The notes below the pieces were generated by a model. That model saw only the letters and a program-made list of their open reading frames with translations. It was not told where the DNA came from and made no database searches. A DNA stretch of 64,000 bases from DASYHS01 sp035998295 (GTDB lineage: Bacteria > Pseudomonadota > Alphaproteobacteria > Azospirillales > Azospirillaceae), in NCBI RefSeq assembly GCF_035998295.1, contig NZ_DASYHS010000216.1, positions 1-64,000 on the forward strand, written 5' to 3'. The position numbers and the translations under genes were made by a program. Shown piece by piece: positions 41,951-50,726 of this stretch; the first letter of the stretch is position 1, and each line of letters begins with the position of its first letter.

Positions 41951-43495
41951 ATGAGCGAACCTACTCTCACGGGCGGCGGCGCGCCGCTCGGGCAGGCGGG
42001 GCGGCCGGCCTCGGCCGGCGTCACCTACAACCCCGTCGACGGCAGCTACTTCGAGAAGCGCGGCCTGCGCCGCTACGCGGGGGTCTGGTCGTTGTGGGCG
42101 CTGGGCGTCGGCGCGGTGATCTCCGGCCATTTCTCGGGCTGGAACCTGGGCCTCGCCTCCGGCGGATTCGGCGGCATGATGATCGCCACCGCCCTGATCA
42201 TGGTGATGTATCTGGGCCTGTGCTTCAGCATCGCGGAGATGTCGCCCGCCCTGCCGCACACCGGCGGCGCCTATTCGTTCTCGCGTACGGCGATGGGCCC
42301 TTGGGGCGGCTTCGTGACCGGCCTTGCCGAGAACATGGAGTTCATCCTGACGCCGGCCGTCATCGTGTTCTTCATCGGCTCCTACCTCGGCAGCATCTTC
42401 GAGACGGGGGCGGCCTTCCAGCCGGTCTGGTGGATCGGCGGCTACGCGATCTTCGTGGCCCTGAACCTGGTCGGCGTCGACATGTCGTTCCGGGTGTCGC
42501 TGGTGGTGACGCTGGCCGCGCTCGCGGTGCTGGCGGTGTTCTGGATCAGCGCGATCCCGGCCTTCGACTTCGCGCGCTGGTCGCTCAACGTCGGGGTCGA
42601 CGCGACCGGGGCCGCGGTCGAGCTGCCCGAGGGCGGCGGGCCGTTCCTGCCCTTCGGCATCGCGGGCGCGCTGGCGGCGATGCCCTTCGCGGTGTGGCTG
42701 TTCCTCGCGATCGAGCAGTTGCCGCTCGCGGCGGAGGAATCGGTCGACCCCAAGCGCGACATGCCCAAGGGCCTGATCCTCGGCATCTTCACGCTGATCT
42801 TCTCGGCCTTCATGATCCTGTTCCTGAACACCGGCATCCCGAACGGCACCTTCGCGCTCGGCCGGTCCGGCGAGCCGCTGCTGGACGGGTTCAAGGCGCT
42901 CTACGGCGAGGGGACGGCGAAGGTGCTGGCCCTGATCGCGGTGATCGGGCTGATCGCGAGCTTCCACACCATCATCTTCGCCTATGGCCGGCAGATCTAC
43001 TCGCTGTCGCGCGCCGGCTACTTCCCGACCTGGCTGTCGGTCACCCACGGCACGCGCAAGACGCCCCACGTGGCGTTGCTCGCCGGCGCGCTGGTCGGCC
43101 TCGCGGTGCTGGTGGTCGTGTGGTTCGCCACCGGCCAGGAGGCGGGCGCCGCCTTCATCGGCGGGACCCTGCTCAACATGGCGGTGTTCGGCGCCATGAT
43201 CTCCTACATCATGCAGGCCCTCGCCTTCGTCCGCCTGCGGGCGAAGCTGCCCCACATCCAGCGGCCCTACCGCAGCCCGCTGGGCGTCCCGGGCGCGGTG
43301 CTGACCATGGTGATCGCCGCCGTGACGATCTACTTCCAGCTCCTCGACCCGGTGTACCGGGCGGGCGTGCTGGGCGCCATGATATGGTTCGGCCTGGGCC
43401 TGGCCTATTTCGCGGCGGTCGGCCGCCACAAGCTGGTCCTGTCGCCGGAGGAGGAGTTCGCGATGAGCGGCGGCCGGCACGGCGAGCCGCACTGA
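41951..43495 (+). CDS. APC-superfamily permease, ethanolamine permease-like
   Basis: A 514-residue inner-membrane transporter with about 12 helices. The N-terminal VTYNPVDGSYFEKRGLRRYAGVWSLWALGVGAVISGHFSGWNLGL is highly characteristic of the ethanolamine permease group (helix 1 GxG-type substrate site), followed by LGLCFSIAEMSPALPHTGGAYSFSRTAMGPWGGF and LAIEQLPLAAEESVDPKRDMPKGL. It is the first gene of a five-gene unit; import of ethanolamine or another amino alcohol is the best reading. Confidence 0.88.
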   Translation: MSEPTLTGGGAPLGQAGRPASAGVTYNPVDGSYFEKRGLRRYAGVWSLWALGVGAVISGHFSGWNLGLASGGFGGMMIATALIMVMYLGLCFSIAEMSPALPHTGGAYSFSRTAMGPWGGFVTGLAENMEFILTPAVIVFFIGSYLGSIFETGAAFQPVWWIGGYAIFVALNLVGVDMSFRVSLVVTLAALAVLAVFWISAIPAFDFARWSLNVGVDATGAAVELPEGGGPFLPFGIAGALAAMPFAVWLFLAIEQLPLAAEESVDPKRDMPKGLILGIFTLIFSAFMILFLNTGIPNGTFALGRSGEPLLDGFKALYGEGTAKVLALIAVIGLIASFHTIIFAYGRQIYSLSRAGYFPTWLSVTHGTRKTPHVALLAGALVGLAVLVVVWFATGQEAGAAFIGGTLLNMAVFGAMISYIMQALAFVRLRAKLPHIQRPYRSPLGVPGAVLTMVIAAVTIYFQLLDPVYRAGVLGAMIWFGLGLAYFAAVGRHKLVLSPEEEFAMSGGRHGEPH

Positions 43496-43513
43496 GCGCG
43501 ACGGAGGAAACGA

Positions 43514-44881
43514 ATGCAGCCGAGGGACGTCCGAACCGCCGAGGACGCCCGCCGCATCGTCGAGGAGCGCGGCCTGGACCATGTCCGGGTCGCGGTCTTC
43601 GACATCGACGGGATCATGCGCGGCAAGTACATGGCGCGGGAGAAATTCCTCTCCGCGCTGGAGGCCGGCTTCGGCTTCTGCGACGTCGTGCTGGGCTGGG
43701 ACAGCAACGACCAGCTCTACGACAACACCAAGTTCACCGGCTGGCATACCGCCTATCCCGACGCCCCGGTGCGCATCCTGCCCGAGAGCTGCCGCGAGAT
43801 CCCGTTCGAGGACGGCATGCTGCTGTTCCTGGGCGAGTTCGCGGAGCGCGGAGAGGAGGTCTGCCCGCGCGGGGTGCTGCGCCGCGTGCTGGAGCGCGCC
43901 GGGCGCCTCGGCTACGACGTGAACGCGGCGGCCGAGTTCGAGTTCTTCCTGTTCGAGGAGACGCCGCACTCCGTGCGCGAGAAGAACTTCCGCAATCTCG
44001 TCAACGTGACGCCGGGCTTCTTCGGCTACTCGATGCTGCGCAGCTCGGTCCATGCGGAGTTCTACCGCGAGCTGCTGGACACCGCGCGGCGCATGGACTT
44101 CCCGATCGAGGGCCTTCATACCGAGACCGGCCCCGGCGTGCTGGAGGCGGCGATCGGCGTCGACGGGGCGCTTGCCGCGGCCGACAAGGCCGCGCTGTTC
44201 AAGACCTATACCAAGGTCCTGGCCCAGCGCCGCGGCTGGATGGCGACCTTCATGGCGAAGTGGTCGCCGGAATGGCCGGGCCAGAGCGGCCACCTGCACG
44301 TCTCGCTGAAGGGCCGGGACGGGCGGCCGGGCTTCCACGACCCGGCGGCGGCGCACGGGATCGGCGACCTCATGCGCTGGTTCATCGGCGGCCAGCAGGC
44401 GCTGATGCCGGAGCTGCTGTCCATGATCGCCTGCACGGTCAACAGCTACACCCGCCTGATTCCCGGCTTCTGGGCGCCGACCCAGGCGAGCTGGGGCGTG
44501 GAGAACCGGACTTGCGCGCTGCGCGCCATCCCGGGTTCGGCCAAGTCGCAACGCGTCGAGTACCGCGTCGCCGCCGCCGACATAAACCCCTATGTCGCGC
44601 TGGCCGCCGCGATCGGTTCGGGCCTGTGGGGGATCGAGCACCGGATCGAACCGACGCCGCCGGTGGAGGGCAACGCCTACGAGAAGGAGTTCCCGGACGG
44701 CCTCGCCCTGCCGCGCACGCTCGGCGAGGCGGCGGACCGCCTGCGGACATCCGGCGCGGCGCGCGACCTGTTCGGCGACGCCTTCGTCGAGCACTATGCC
44801 GCGACCCGCGAATGGGAGGAGCGCGAGCACCGCAAGGCCATCACGGACTGGCAGCTCCAGCGCTATTTCGAAATCATCTGA
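43514..44881 (+). CDS. Glutamine synthetase-family gamma-glutamyl-amine ligase
   Basis: A 455-residue enzyme of the glutamine synthetase superfamily (GlnA3/GlnA4/PuuA/IpuC group): VAVFDIDGIMRGKYM, AAAEFEFFLFEE, IEGLHTETGPGVLEAAIG (metal ligands), GQSGHLHVSLKG, VNSYTRLIPGFWAPTQASWGVENRT and the RVEYRVAAADINPYVALAAAI block. It lacks the adenylylation-loop Tyr of housekeeping GS. In this context it would ligate glutamate to an amine with ATP. It is 18 bases after the permease. Confidence 0.88.
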   Translation: MQPRDVRTAEDARRIVEERGLDHVRVAVFDIDGIMRGKYMAREKFLSALEAGFGFCDVVLGWDSNDQLYDNTKFTGWHTAYPDAPVRILPESCREIPFEDGMLLFLGEFAERGEEVCPRGVLRRVLERAGRLGYDVNAAAEFEFFLFEETPHSVREKNFRNLVNVTPGFFGYSMLRSSVHAEFYRELLDTARRMDFPIEGLHTETGPGVLEAAIGVDGALAAADKAALFKTYTKVLAQRRGWMATFMAKWSPEWPGQSGHLHVSLKGRDGRPGFHDPAAAHGIGDLMRWFIGGQQALMPELLSMIACTVNSYTRLIPGFWAPTQASWGVENRTCALRAIPGSAKSQRVEYRVAAADINPYVALAAAIGSGLWGIEHRIEPTPPVEGNAYEKEFPDGLALPRTLGEAADRLRTSGAARDLFGDAFVEHYAATREWEEREHRKAITDWQLQRYFEII

Positions 44882-44888
44882 GGACCCG

Positions 44889-46280
44889 ATGACCCCTGTG
44901 CTTGCGACCGTCAGCCCGGTCGACGGCCGTGTCTACGTCGAGCGGCCGCTCGACGGCCCCGCCGCAGTCGAGGAGGCGCTCGCCCGCGCCTCGCGTGCGT
45001 TTCGCGACTGGCGGTCGACGCCGCTGGAGCGCCGGCAGGAGCTGCTGTCGCGCGCGGTCGACGCGATGGTGGCGCGCGCCCCGGCCATCGCCGAGGAGCT
45101 GACCTGGCAGATGGGCCGGCCGGTCGCCCAGACCCCGGGCGAGATGCGAGGCTTCGAGGAGCGCGCGCGCTTCATGATCGCGGCGGCGCCATCCGCGCTG
45201 GCCCCCGTCGAGCCGGCGCCGAAGCCGGGATTCACCCGTTTCGTCCGGCGCGAGCCCGTCGGCGTGGTCGCGGTCGTCGCGCCCTGGAACTATCCCTACC
45301 TGACGTCCGTGAACGCGGTGATCCCGGCGCTGGCCGCCGGCAACGCCGTGATCCTGAAGCACTCCCACCAGACGCCGCTGTGCGCGGAGCGCTACGCCGA
45401 GGCCTTCGCCGAGGCGGGGCTGCCCGAGGGCGTGTTCCAGTACCTCCACCTGGACCATGCCGACACGGAGCGGCTGGTCGCCGACCCGCGCGTCGGCTTC
45501 GTCTGCTTCACCGGTTCGGTCGCGGGCGGGCGGGCGGTGCGCGGCGCGCTGAGCGGTCGCTTCGTCGGCATGGGGCTCGAACTCGGCGGCAAGGACCCCG
45601 CCTATGTCCGGGCCGACGCCGACCTCGCGCATGCCGTCGAGAACCTCGTCGACGGCAGCTTCTTCAATTCCGGACAGTCCTGCTGCGGGATCGAGCGCAT
45701 CTACGTCCACGCCCGGCTCCACGACGCCTTCGTCGATGCCTTCGTCGAGACGACGCGCGGCTACCGGCTCGGCAACCCGCTCGATGCCGGGACCACGCTC
45801 GGCCCGATGGTCCGCGCCCAGGCCGCCGACTTCGTGCGCGGCCAAGTCGCCGACGCGCTGCGCGACGGTGCGCGCGCGCTGGTCGACCCGGCGGGCTTCC
45901 CGGCGGAGGCGCCGGGCACGCCCTACATGGCGCCGCAGGTGCTGGTCGGCGTCGACCACTCGATGAGGGTGATGCGCGAGGAAAGCTTCGGGCCGGTCGT
46001 CGGCATCATGAAGGTCGGCTCCGACGAGGAGGCGGTCGCGCTGATGAACGACAGCGACTACGGGTTGACCGCGTCGGTCTGGACCCGCGACGAGGAGGCG
46101 GCGCTCGCGCTCGGCGACCGGATCGAGACCGGCACCGTCTACATGAACCGCTGCGACTACCTCGACCCGGCGCTCGCCTGGACCGGGGTCAAGGACAGCG
46201 GCATCGGCTGCACGCTGTCGCCGCTCGGCTACGAGCAGCTGACGCGGCCGAAATCCTTCCACCTCCGCACCACCTCCTGA
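44889..46280 (+). CDS. NAD(P)-dependent aldehyde dehydrogenase
   Basis: A 463-residue ALDH. The cofactor segment is VVAPWNYPYLTSVNAVIPALAAGNAVILKHS (about 129-159), the catalytic Glu231 is in MGLELGGKDP and the nucleophile Cys265 is in NSGQSCCGIERIYV (a double cysteine). FGPVVGI and MNRCDYLDP follow. In the operon it would oxidise the gamma-glutamyl aldehyde produced by the alcohol dehydrogenase. Starts 7 bases after the ligase. Confidence 0.92.
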   Translation: MTPVLATVSPVDGRVYVERPLDGPAAVEEALARASRAFRDWRSTPLERRQELLSRAVDAMVARAPAIAEELTWQMGRPVAQTPGEMRGFEERARFMIAAAPSALAPVEPAPKPGFTRFVRREPVGVVAVVAPWNYPYLTSVNAVIPALAAGNAVILKHSHQTPLCAERYAEAFAEAGLPEGVFQYLHLDHADTERLVADPRVGFVCFTGSVAGGRAVRGALSGRFVGMGLELGGKDPAYVRADADLAHAVENLVDGSFFNSGQSCCGIERIYVHARLHDAFVDAFVETTRGYRLGNPLDAGTTLGPMVRAQAADFVRGQVADALRDGARALVDPAGFPAEAPGTPYMAPQVLVGVDHSMRVMREESFGPVVGIMKVGSDEEAVALMNDSDYGLTASVWTRDEEAALALGDRIETGTVYMNRCDYLDPALAWTGVKDSGIGCTLSPLGYEQLTRPKSFHLRTTS

Positions 46281-46300
46281 CTCCCATCGGAGCCTCATCC

Positions 46301-47473
46301 ATGACCGCCATCCCGCTCGCGGGCAAATGGAACTACCCCACCACCGTCTGGGCCGGACCCGGCCGCCTCGCCGAGCTGGCGGCGGCGTGCCGCGCGCTCG
46401 GCATCGCGCGGCCGCTGCTCGTGACCGACCGCGGGCTGGAAACCGCGCCGATGGTGCGCGCCGCGCTGGGCCACGCCGCCGCCGCCGGCCTGCCGGCCGC
46501 GCTGTTCGCCGGGGTCAAGGGCAACCCCGTGTGGTCCAACGTCTCGGACGGGCTGGACGCGTTCCGCGCGCACGCCGCGGACGGGGTCGTGGCGCTGGGC
46601 GGGGGCAGCGCGCTGGACGCGGGCAAGGCGGTCGCGTTCATGGCCGGGCAGAGCCGGCCGATCTGGGACTTCGAGGACGTCGGAGACAACTGGACCCTGG
46701 CCGACCCGTCGGGGATCGCCCCGGTCGTCGCGGTGCCGACCACGGCCGGCACCGGCTCGGAGGTCGGGCGGGCGGCCGTCATCACCGACGAGGAAACCCA
46801 CGCCAAGAAGATCATCTTCCATCCCAAGATGATGCCGGGGATCGTGATTTCCGACCCGGAGCTGACCGTCGGCCTGCCGGCGGCGGTCACGGCCGCGACC
46901 GGGCTCGACGCCTTCATCCACTGCTTCGAGGCCTATTGCGCGCCGGGGTTCCATCCCATGGCCGACGGCATCGCGCTGGAGGGCATGCGCCTGATCGCGG
47001 CATACCTGCCGCGGGCCTGCACGCAGGGCGAGGACATCGAGGCGCGGGCCTTCATGCTGGCCGCCGCGAGCATGGGGGGCACCGCGTTCCAGAAGGGGCT
47101 GGGGGCCGTGCACGCGGTCGCCCATGCGGTCGGCGCCCTGTACGACACCCATCATGGGCTGACCAACGCGGTCCTGCTGCCCTACGTGATGCGCCACAAC
47201 CGCCCGGCGATCGAGGAGCGCATGGTCGTGCTCGGCCGGATGCTGGGCCTCGCCGATGCGTCCTTCGACGGTGTGCTGGCCTGGGTCCTGGACCTGCGCG
47301 CCCGGCTCGGCATCCCGCACACGCTGGCCGGTATCGGAGTTCCCGACGGCCGAGCGGCGGAGATCGGCCGGCTGGCCGCGCGCGACCCGTCCGCGGGTGG
47401 CAACCCCGTCCCGGTGGACGCGGCGGCGCTGGAGGCCGTGTTCCGCGACGCGGTTGCCGGCCGGCTCGGCTGA
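46301..47473 (+). CDS. Iron-containing alcohol dehydrogenase
   Basis: A 390-residue group III alcohol dehydrogenase: VVALGGGSALDAGKAVAF (cofactor GGGS), VPTTAGTGSEVGRAAVITD, TGLDAFIHCFEAYCAPGFHPMADGIAL and FQKGLGAVHAVAHAVGALYDTHHGLTNAVLLPYVM with the Asp/His metal ligands. It occupies the place of the amine oxidase PuuB in the putrescine pathway, which is why an alcohol group on the substrate is likely. 20 bases after the aldehyde dehydrogenase. Confidence 0.92.
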   Translation: MTAIPLAGKWNYPTTVWAGPGRLAELAAACRALGIARPLLVTDRGLETAPMVRAALGHAAAAGLPAALFAGVKGNPVWSNVSDGLDAFRAHAADGVVALGGGSALDAGKAVAFMAGQSRPIWDFEDVGDNWTLADPSGIAPVVAVPTTAGTGSEVGRAAVITDEETHAKKIIFHPKMMPGIVISDPELTVGLPAAVTAATGLDAFIHCFEAYCAPGFHPMADGIALEGMRLIAAYLPRACTQGEDIEARAFMLAAASMGGTAFQKGLGAVHAVAHAVGALYDTHHGLTNAVLLPYVMRHNRPAIEERMVVLGRMLGLADASFDGVLAWVLDLRARLGIPHTLAGIGVPDGRAAEIGRLAARDPSAGGNPVPVDAAALEAVFRDAVAGRLG

Positions 47474-47481
47474 GGGACGAG

Positions 47482-48351
47482 ATGGCCGGTCTCAAGTTGC
47501 TTATCGTCGACGGCAACACCCGTGCCGTCAACGATGCGCATGTCTCCTTCGGCGGCGGCCGCACGGGGGAGCACTACGCGGCGGTGCTGCGTGCGCTGCG
47601 CCCGGACGCCGACTGCACGATCCTGCGCCCCGCCGAAGCCGGCGGGGCGGAGCTGCCGGCGGGGACGGGGCTCGACGCCTTCGACGGCGTCGCCTGGACG
47701 GGGTCGGCCCTGAACGTCTACCAGGGCGGTCCGGCGATCGAGCCGCAGATCGCGCTGGCCCGCGCCGTGTTCCGCTCCGGCACGCCGATGTTCGGGAGCT
47801 GCTGGGGCCTGCAGGTCGCGACGGTGGCGGCCGGCGGAGAGGTGCGCGCGAACCCGCGCGGGCGGGAGCTGGGCATCGCCCGGCGCATCCGTCCGACCGC
47901 GGCCGGCGCCGGGCATCCGATGTTTGCCGGCAAGGAATGGCCGTTCGATGCGATCTGCGTCCATCTCGACGAGGTCGCGGTCGCAGCACCGGGCACGACC
48001 GTGCTGGCCTGGAACGCGATCAGCGGGGTCCAGGCGGCCGAGATCGTCCATGACGGCGGGACCTGCTGGGGGGTGCAATACCACCCGGAATACGACTTCA
48101 ACGAGATCGCGACCGTGATCCTGCGCTACGGCTCCCGGCTGGTCGAGGCCGGGGTGTTCGCCGACCGCGCGACGCTGGACCGCTTCGTCGTCGACCTGCG
48201 GGCGCTCGAGGCCGATCCCGGCCGCCGGGACCTCGCCTGGCTGTACGGCTTCGGTCCCGACGTGCTGGAGCCGGCCCTGCGCCGGGCCGAGATCGCGAAC
48301 TGGCTCGACCGTGTCGTCGCTCCCCGCGCCGCCGCGAGGGGCAGGGGCTGA
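47482..48351 (+). CDS. Class I glutamine amidotransferase, predicted gamma-glutamyl hydrolase of the operon
   Basis: A 289-residue protein with a GATase1 fold: nucleophile elbow FGSCWGLQ (Cys107) and catalytic His201/Glu203 in GVQYHPEYDF. A C-terminal extension of about 80 residues (210-289) is helical. As last gene of the operon, 8 bases after the alcohol dehydrogenase, it most plausibly hydrolyses the gamma-glutamyl amide of the pathway to free glutamate, as PuuD does for gamma-glutamyl-GABA. Confidence 0.85.
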   Translation: MAGLKLLIVDGNTRAVNDAHVSFGGGRTGEHYAAVLRALRPDADCTILRPAEAGGAELPAGTGLDAFDGVAWTGSALNVYQGGPAIEPQIALARAVFRSGTPMFGSCWGLQVATVAAGGEVRANPRGRELGIARRIRPTAAGAGHPMFAGKEWPFDAICVHLDEVAVAAPGTTVLAWNAISGVQAAEIVHDGGTCWGVQYHPEYDFNEIATVILRYGSRLVEAGVFADRATLDRFVVDLRALEADPGRRDLAWLYGFGPDVLEPALRRAEIANWLDRVVAPRAAARGRG

Positions 48352-48427
48352 GAAGGCCGCTGGCGACATCCGGGCTTGCGCCGGTCCCCCCTTCCGATCA
48401 CAAGGAAGCGGCTATTGGGGGGCGGAC

Positions 48428-49723
48428 ATGGAAACTGGCGTGCGCCGGCGGGCGATCCTGGGCTGGTGCTTCTACGATTGGGCGGCGTCGGCCTACAACA
48501 CCGTGATCGGCACCTTCGTGTTCAGCGTCTATTTCGCGCGCGGGGTCGCCGAGAACGAGGTCGCGGGCACGGCCGACTGGGCCCGCGCGCTCGCCGTCTC
48601 CGGCATCGCGGTGGCACTGCTGTCGCCGGTGCTGGGCGCCATCGCCGACCGGGGCGGACGGCGCAAGCCCTGGCTGGCGCTCTTCACGCTGCTGACCGTC
48701 GTCTTCTCCGCGGCGCTGTGGTGGGTCCGGCCCGACCCGGACTACGTGCTGTACGCGCTCCTGACGGTGGCGCTCGGCAACGTCGCGTTCGAACTCGCCA
48801 ACGTCTTCTACAACGCGATGCTGCCCGACGTGGCGCCACCCGGCCATGTCGGCCGGGTGTCGGGCTGGGGCTGGGGGCTCGGCTATGTCGGCGGGCTGGC
48901 GGCGCTTGTCGCGTGCCTGTTCGGGCTGGTCCAGGCCGAGGCGCCGCTGTTCGGGCTGCTGGACGCGGAGGAGCAGGAGCCGGTGCGCGCCACTGCGCTG
49001 CTGGTCGCGGCCTGGGTCGCGGTGTTCTCGCTGCCCCTGTTCGTGCTGACCCCCGACCGGGCGTCGACCGGCGTTCCGGCCGCGCGCGCGGTGCGCGAGG
49101 GGCTGCGCGTGCTGGCCGCGACGCTCCGATCGGTCCGCCGGCTCGGCAATCTCCTGCGCTATCTGATAGCAAGCGCCGTCTACCGCGACGGGCTCAACAC
49201 CCTGTTCGCCTTCGGCGGCATCTTCGCCGCCGGCACCTTCGGCATGAGCTTCGACGAGATCGTCGTCTTCGCGATCGCGCTGAACGTGACCGCAGGGCTG
49301 GGAGCGGCAGGCTTCGCCTGGATCGACGACCTGATCGGAGCCAAGCGCACGATCCTGATCTCGCTCCTCGGCCTGATCGCCTTCGGGCTGCCGCTGCTGC
49401 TGGCCCGGGACGTCTTCTGGTTCTGGGTGCTGGCGCTGGGCCTGGGGCTGTTCCTCGGGCCGGCGCAGGCGGCGGGCCGTTCGATGATGGCCCGGCTGTC
49501 GCCGGCGGGGATGGAGGCCGAGATGTTCGGCCTCTACGCGCTGTCGGGGCGTGCGGTGGCCTTCGTCGGCCCGCTGCTGCTGGCCTGGGCGACCGAGGCC
49601 TTCGCGAGCCAGCGCGCCGGCATGGCGACGATCCTCGTCTCCTTCGTCGTGGGCTTCGCGCTGATGCTGGCCGTGCGCGAGGAGAAGGCGGACATGCCCG
49701 CCTCCCTGCGCCCGCCTCAGTGA
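48428..49723 (+). CDS. MFS transporter, UMF1/Atg22-like family
   Basis: A 431-residue membrane protein with about 12 helices. ILGWCFYDWAASAYNTVIGTFVFSVYF is the near-diagnostic start of the UMF1/Atg22-like group, followed by LSPVLGAIADRGGRRKPWL (motif A). Homologs may export small molecules such as amino acids; substrate is unknown. It starts 76 bases after the amine operon and could be its sixth gene. Its last 7 bases overlap the convergent cydB gene. Confidence 0.88.
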   Translation: METGVRRRAILGWCFYDWAASAYNTVIGTFVFSVYFARGVAENEVAGTADWARALAVSGIAVALLSPVLGAIADRGGRRKPWLALFTLLTVVFSAALWWVRPDPDYVLYALLTVALGNVAFELANVFYNAMLPDVAPPGHVGRVSGWGWGLGYVGGLAALVACLFGLVQAEAPLFGLLDAEEQEPVRATALLVAAWVAVFSLPLFVLTPDRASTGVPAARAVREGLRVLAATLRSVRRLGNLLRYLIASAVYRDGLNTLFAFGGIFAAGTFGMSFDEIVVFAIALNVTAGLGAAGFAWIDDLIGAKRTILISLLGLIAFGLPLLLARDVFWFWVLALGLGLFLGPAQAAGRSMMARLSPAGMEAEMFGLYALSGRAVAFVGPLLLAWATEAFASQRAGMATILVSFVVGFALMLAVREEKADMPASLRPPQ

Positions 49724-50724
49724 TAGAAGCCTTCGGCGCTCACCTTGCCGCGGAAGACCCAGTAGGAATAGACGGTGTAGACGAGCACGACCGGGATCAG
49801 GAACACCATGCCGACCAGCAGGAACATCTGGCTCTCCGGCGGCGAGGCGGCGTCCCAGATCGTGACGTCCGGCGGGATGATGTTCGGCCACAGGCTGATC
49901 GCCAGCCCGAGATAGGAGAGCAGGAACAGCACCATGCCGAGCGCGAAGGGCCTCACCTCGCGCCCGGTCTCGACCGCGCGCCACAGGCCGTAGGCGACCA
50001 GCGCGGTCACGATCGGGACCGGCGACAGCAGGGCGATGTTCGGCCATTCGAACCAGCGGGCGCGGATGTCGGCGTTGACGAGCGGGGTCCAGGCGCTGAC
50101 CACGAGGACGAACAGCAGCACCGCGACCAGGAAGCGCTTGGACATCGCCCGCGCCCAATCCTGCAGCGCGCCCTCGCTGCGCCAGATCAGCCAGGTCGCG
50201 CCGAGCAGCCCGTAGCCTGCGACCAGCGCCACCCCGCACAGGATGCTGAACAGGCTCAGCCAGTCGAACATGCCGCCGGCATATTGCCGGCCCTCGACCG
50301 CGATGCCCTGGATGAAGGCACCGAGCACGACGCCCTGGGAGAAGGTGGCCACCAGCGAGCCGAGATTGAAGCTCGTGTCCCAGAGATGACGGCTGGCACC
50401 CGCCTTGAAGCGGAACTCGAACGCGACGCCGCGGAAGATCAGCGCCACCAGCATCACCAGCAGCGGCAGGTAGAAGGCCGGCAGCAGTACCACATAGGCG
50501 ACCGGGAACGCCGCGAACAGGCCGGCGCCGCCGAGGATCAGCCAGGTCTCGTTGAAGTCCCAGATCGGGGCGACCGAGTTCATCATGATGTCGCGGTCGC
50601 GGTCCGTGGGGGCGAAGGGGAACAGGATGCCGAGCCCCAGGTCGAAGCCGTCCATCAGGACGTACATGAAGACCGCGAAGGCGCAGATGCCGGTCCAGAT
50701 CAGCGTCAGGTCCTGCCAGTCCAT
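49717..50724 (-). CDS. cydB: Cytochrome bd-type quinol oxidase subunit II (CydB/CioB)
   Basis: A 335-residue membrane subunit with eight to nine helices: LTLIWTGICAFAVFMYVLMDGFDLGLGILFPF and APIWDFNETWLILGGAGLFAAFPVAYVVLL are the standard conserved openings; FRFKAG and GVVLGAFIQGI follow. It stabilises subunit I in the terminal oxidase. Its start is 2 bases after the cydA stop. No cydX-like small gene follows. Confidence 0.95.
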   Translation of the reverse strand: MDWQDLTLIWTGICAFAVFMYVLMDGFDLGLGILFPFAPTDRDRDIMMNSVAPIWDFNETWLILGGAGLFAAFPVAYVVLLPAFYLPLLVMLVALIFRGVAFEFRFKAGASRHLWDTSFNLGSLVATFSQGVVLGAFIQGIAVEGRQYAGGMFDWLSLFSILCGVALVAGYGLLGATWLIWRSEGALQDWARAMSKRFLVAVLLFVLVVSAWTPLVNADIRARWFEWPNIALLSPVPIVTALVAYGLWRAVETGREVRPFALGMVLFLLSYLGLAISLWPNIIPPDVTIWDAASPPESQMFLLVGMVFLIPVVLVYTVYSYWVFRGKVSAEGFYH

Positions 50725-50726
50725 GT

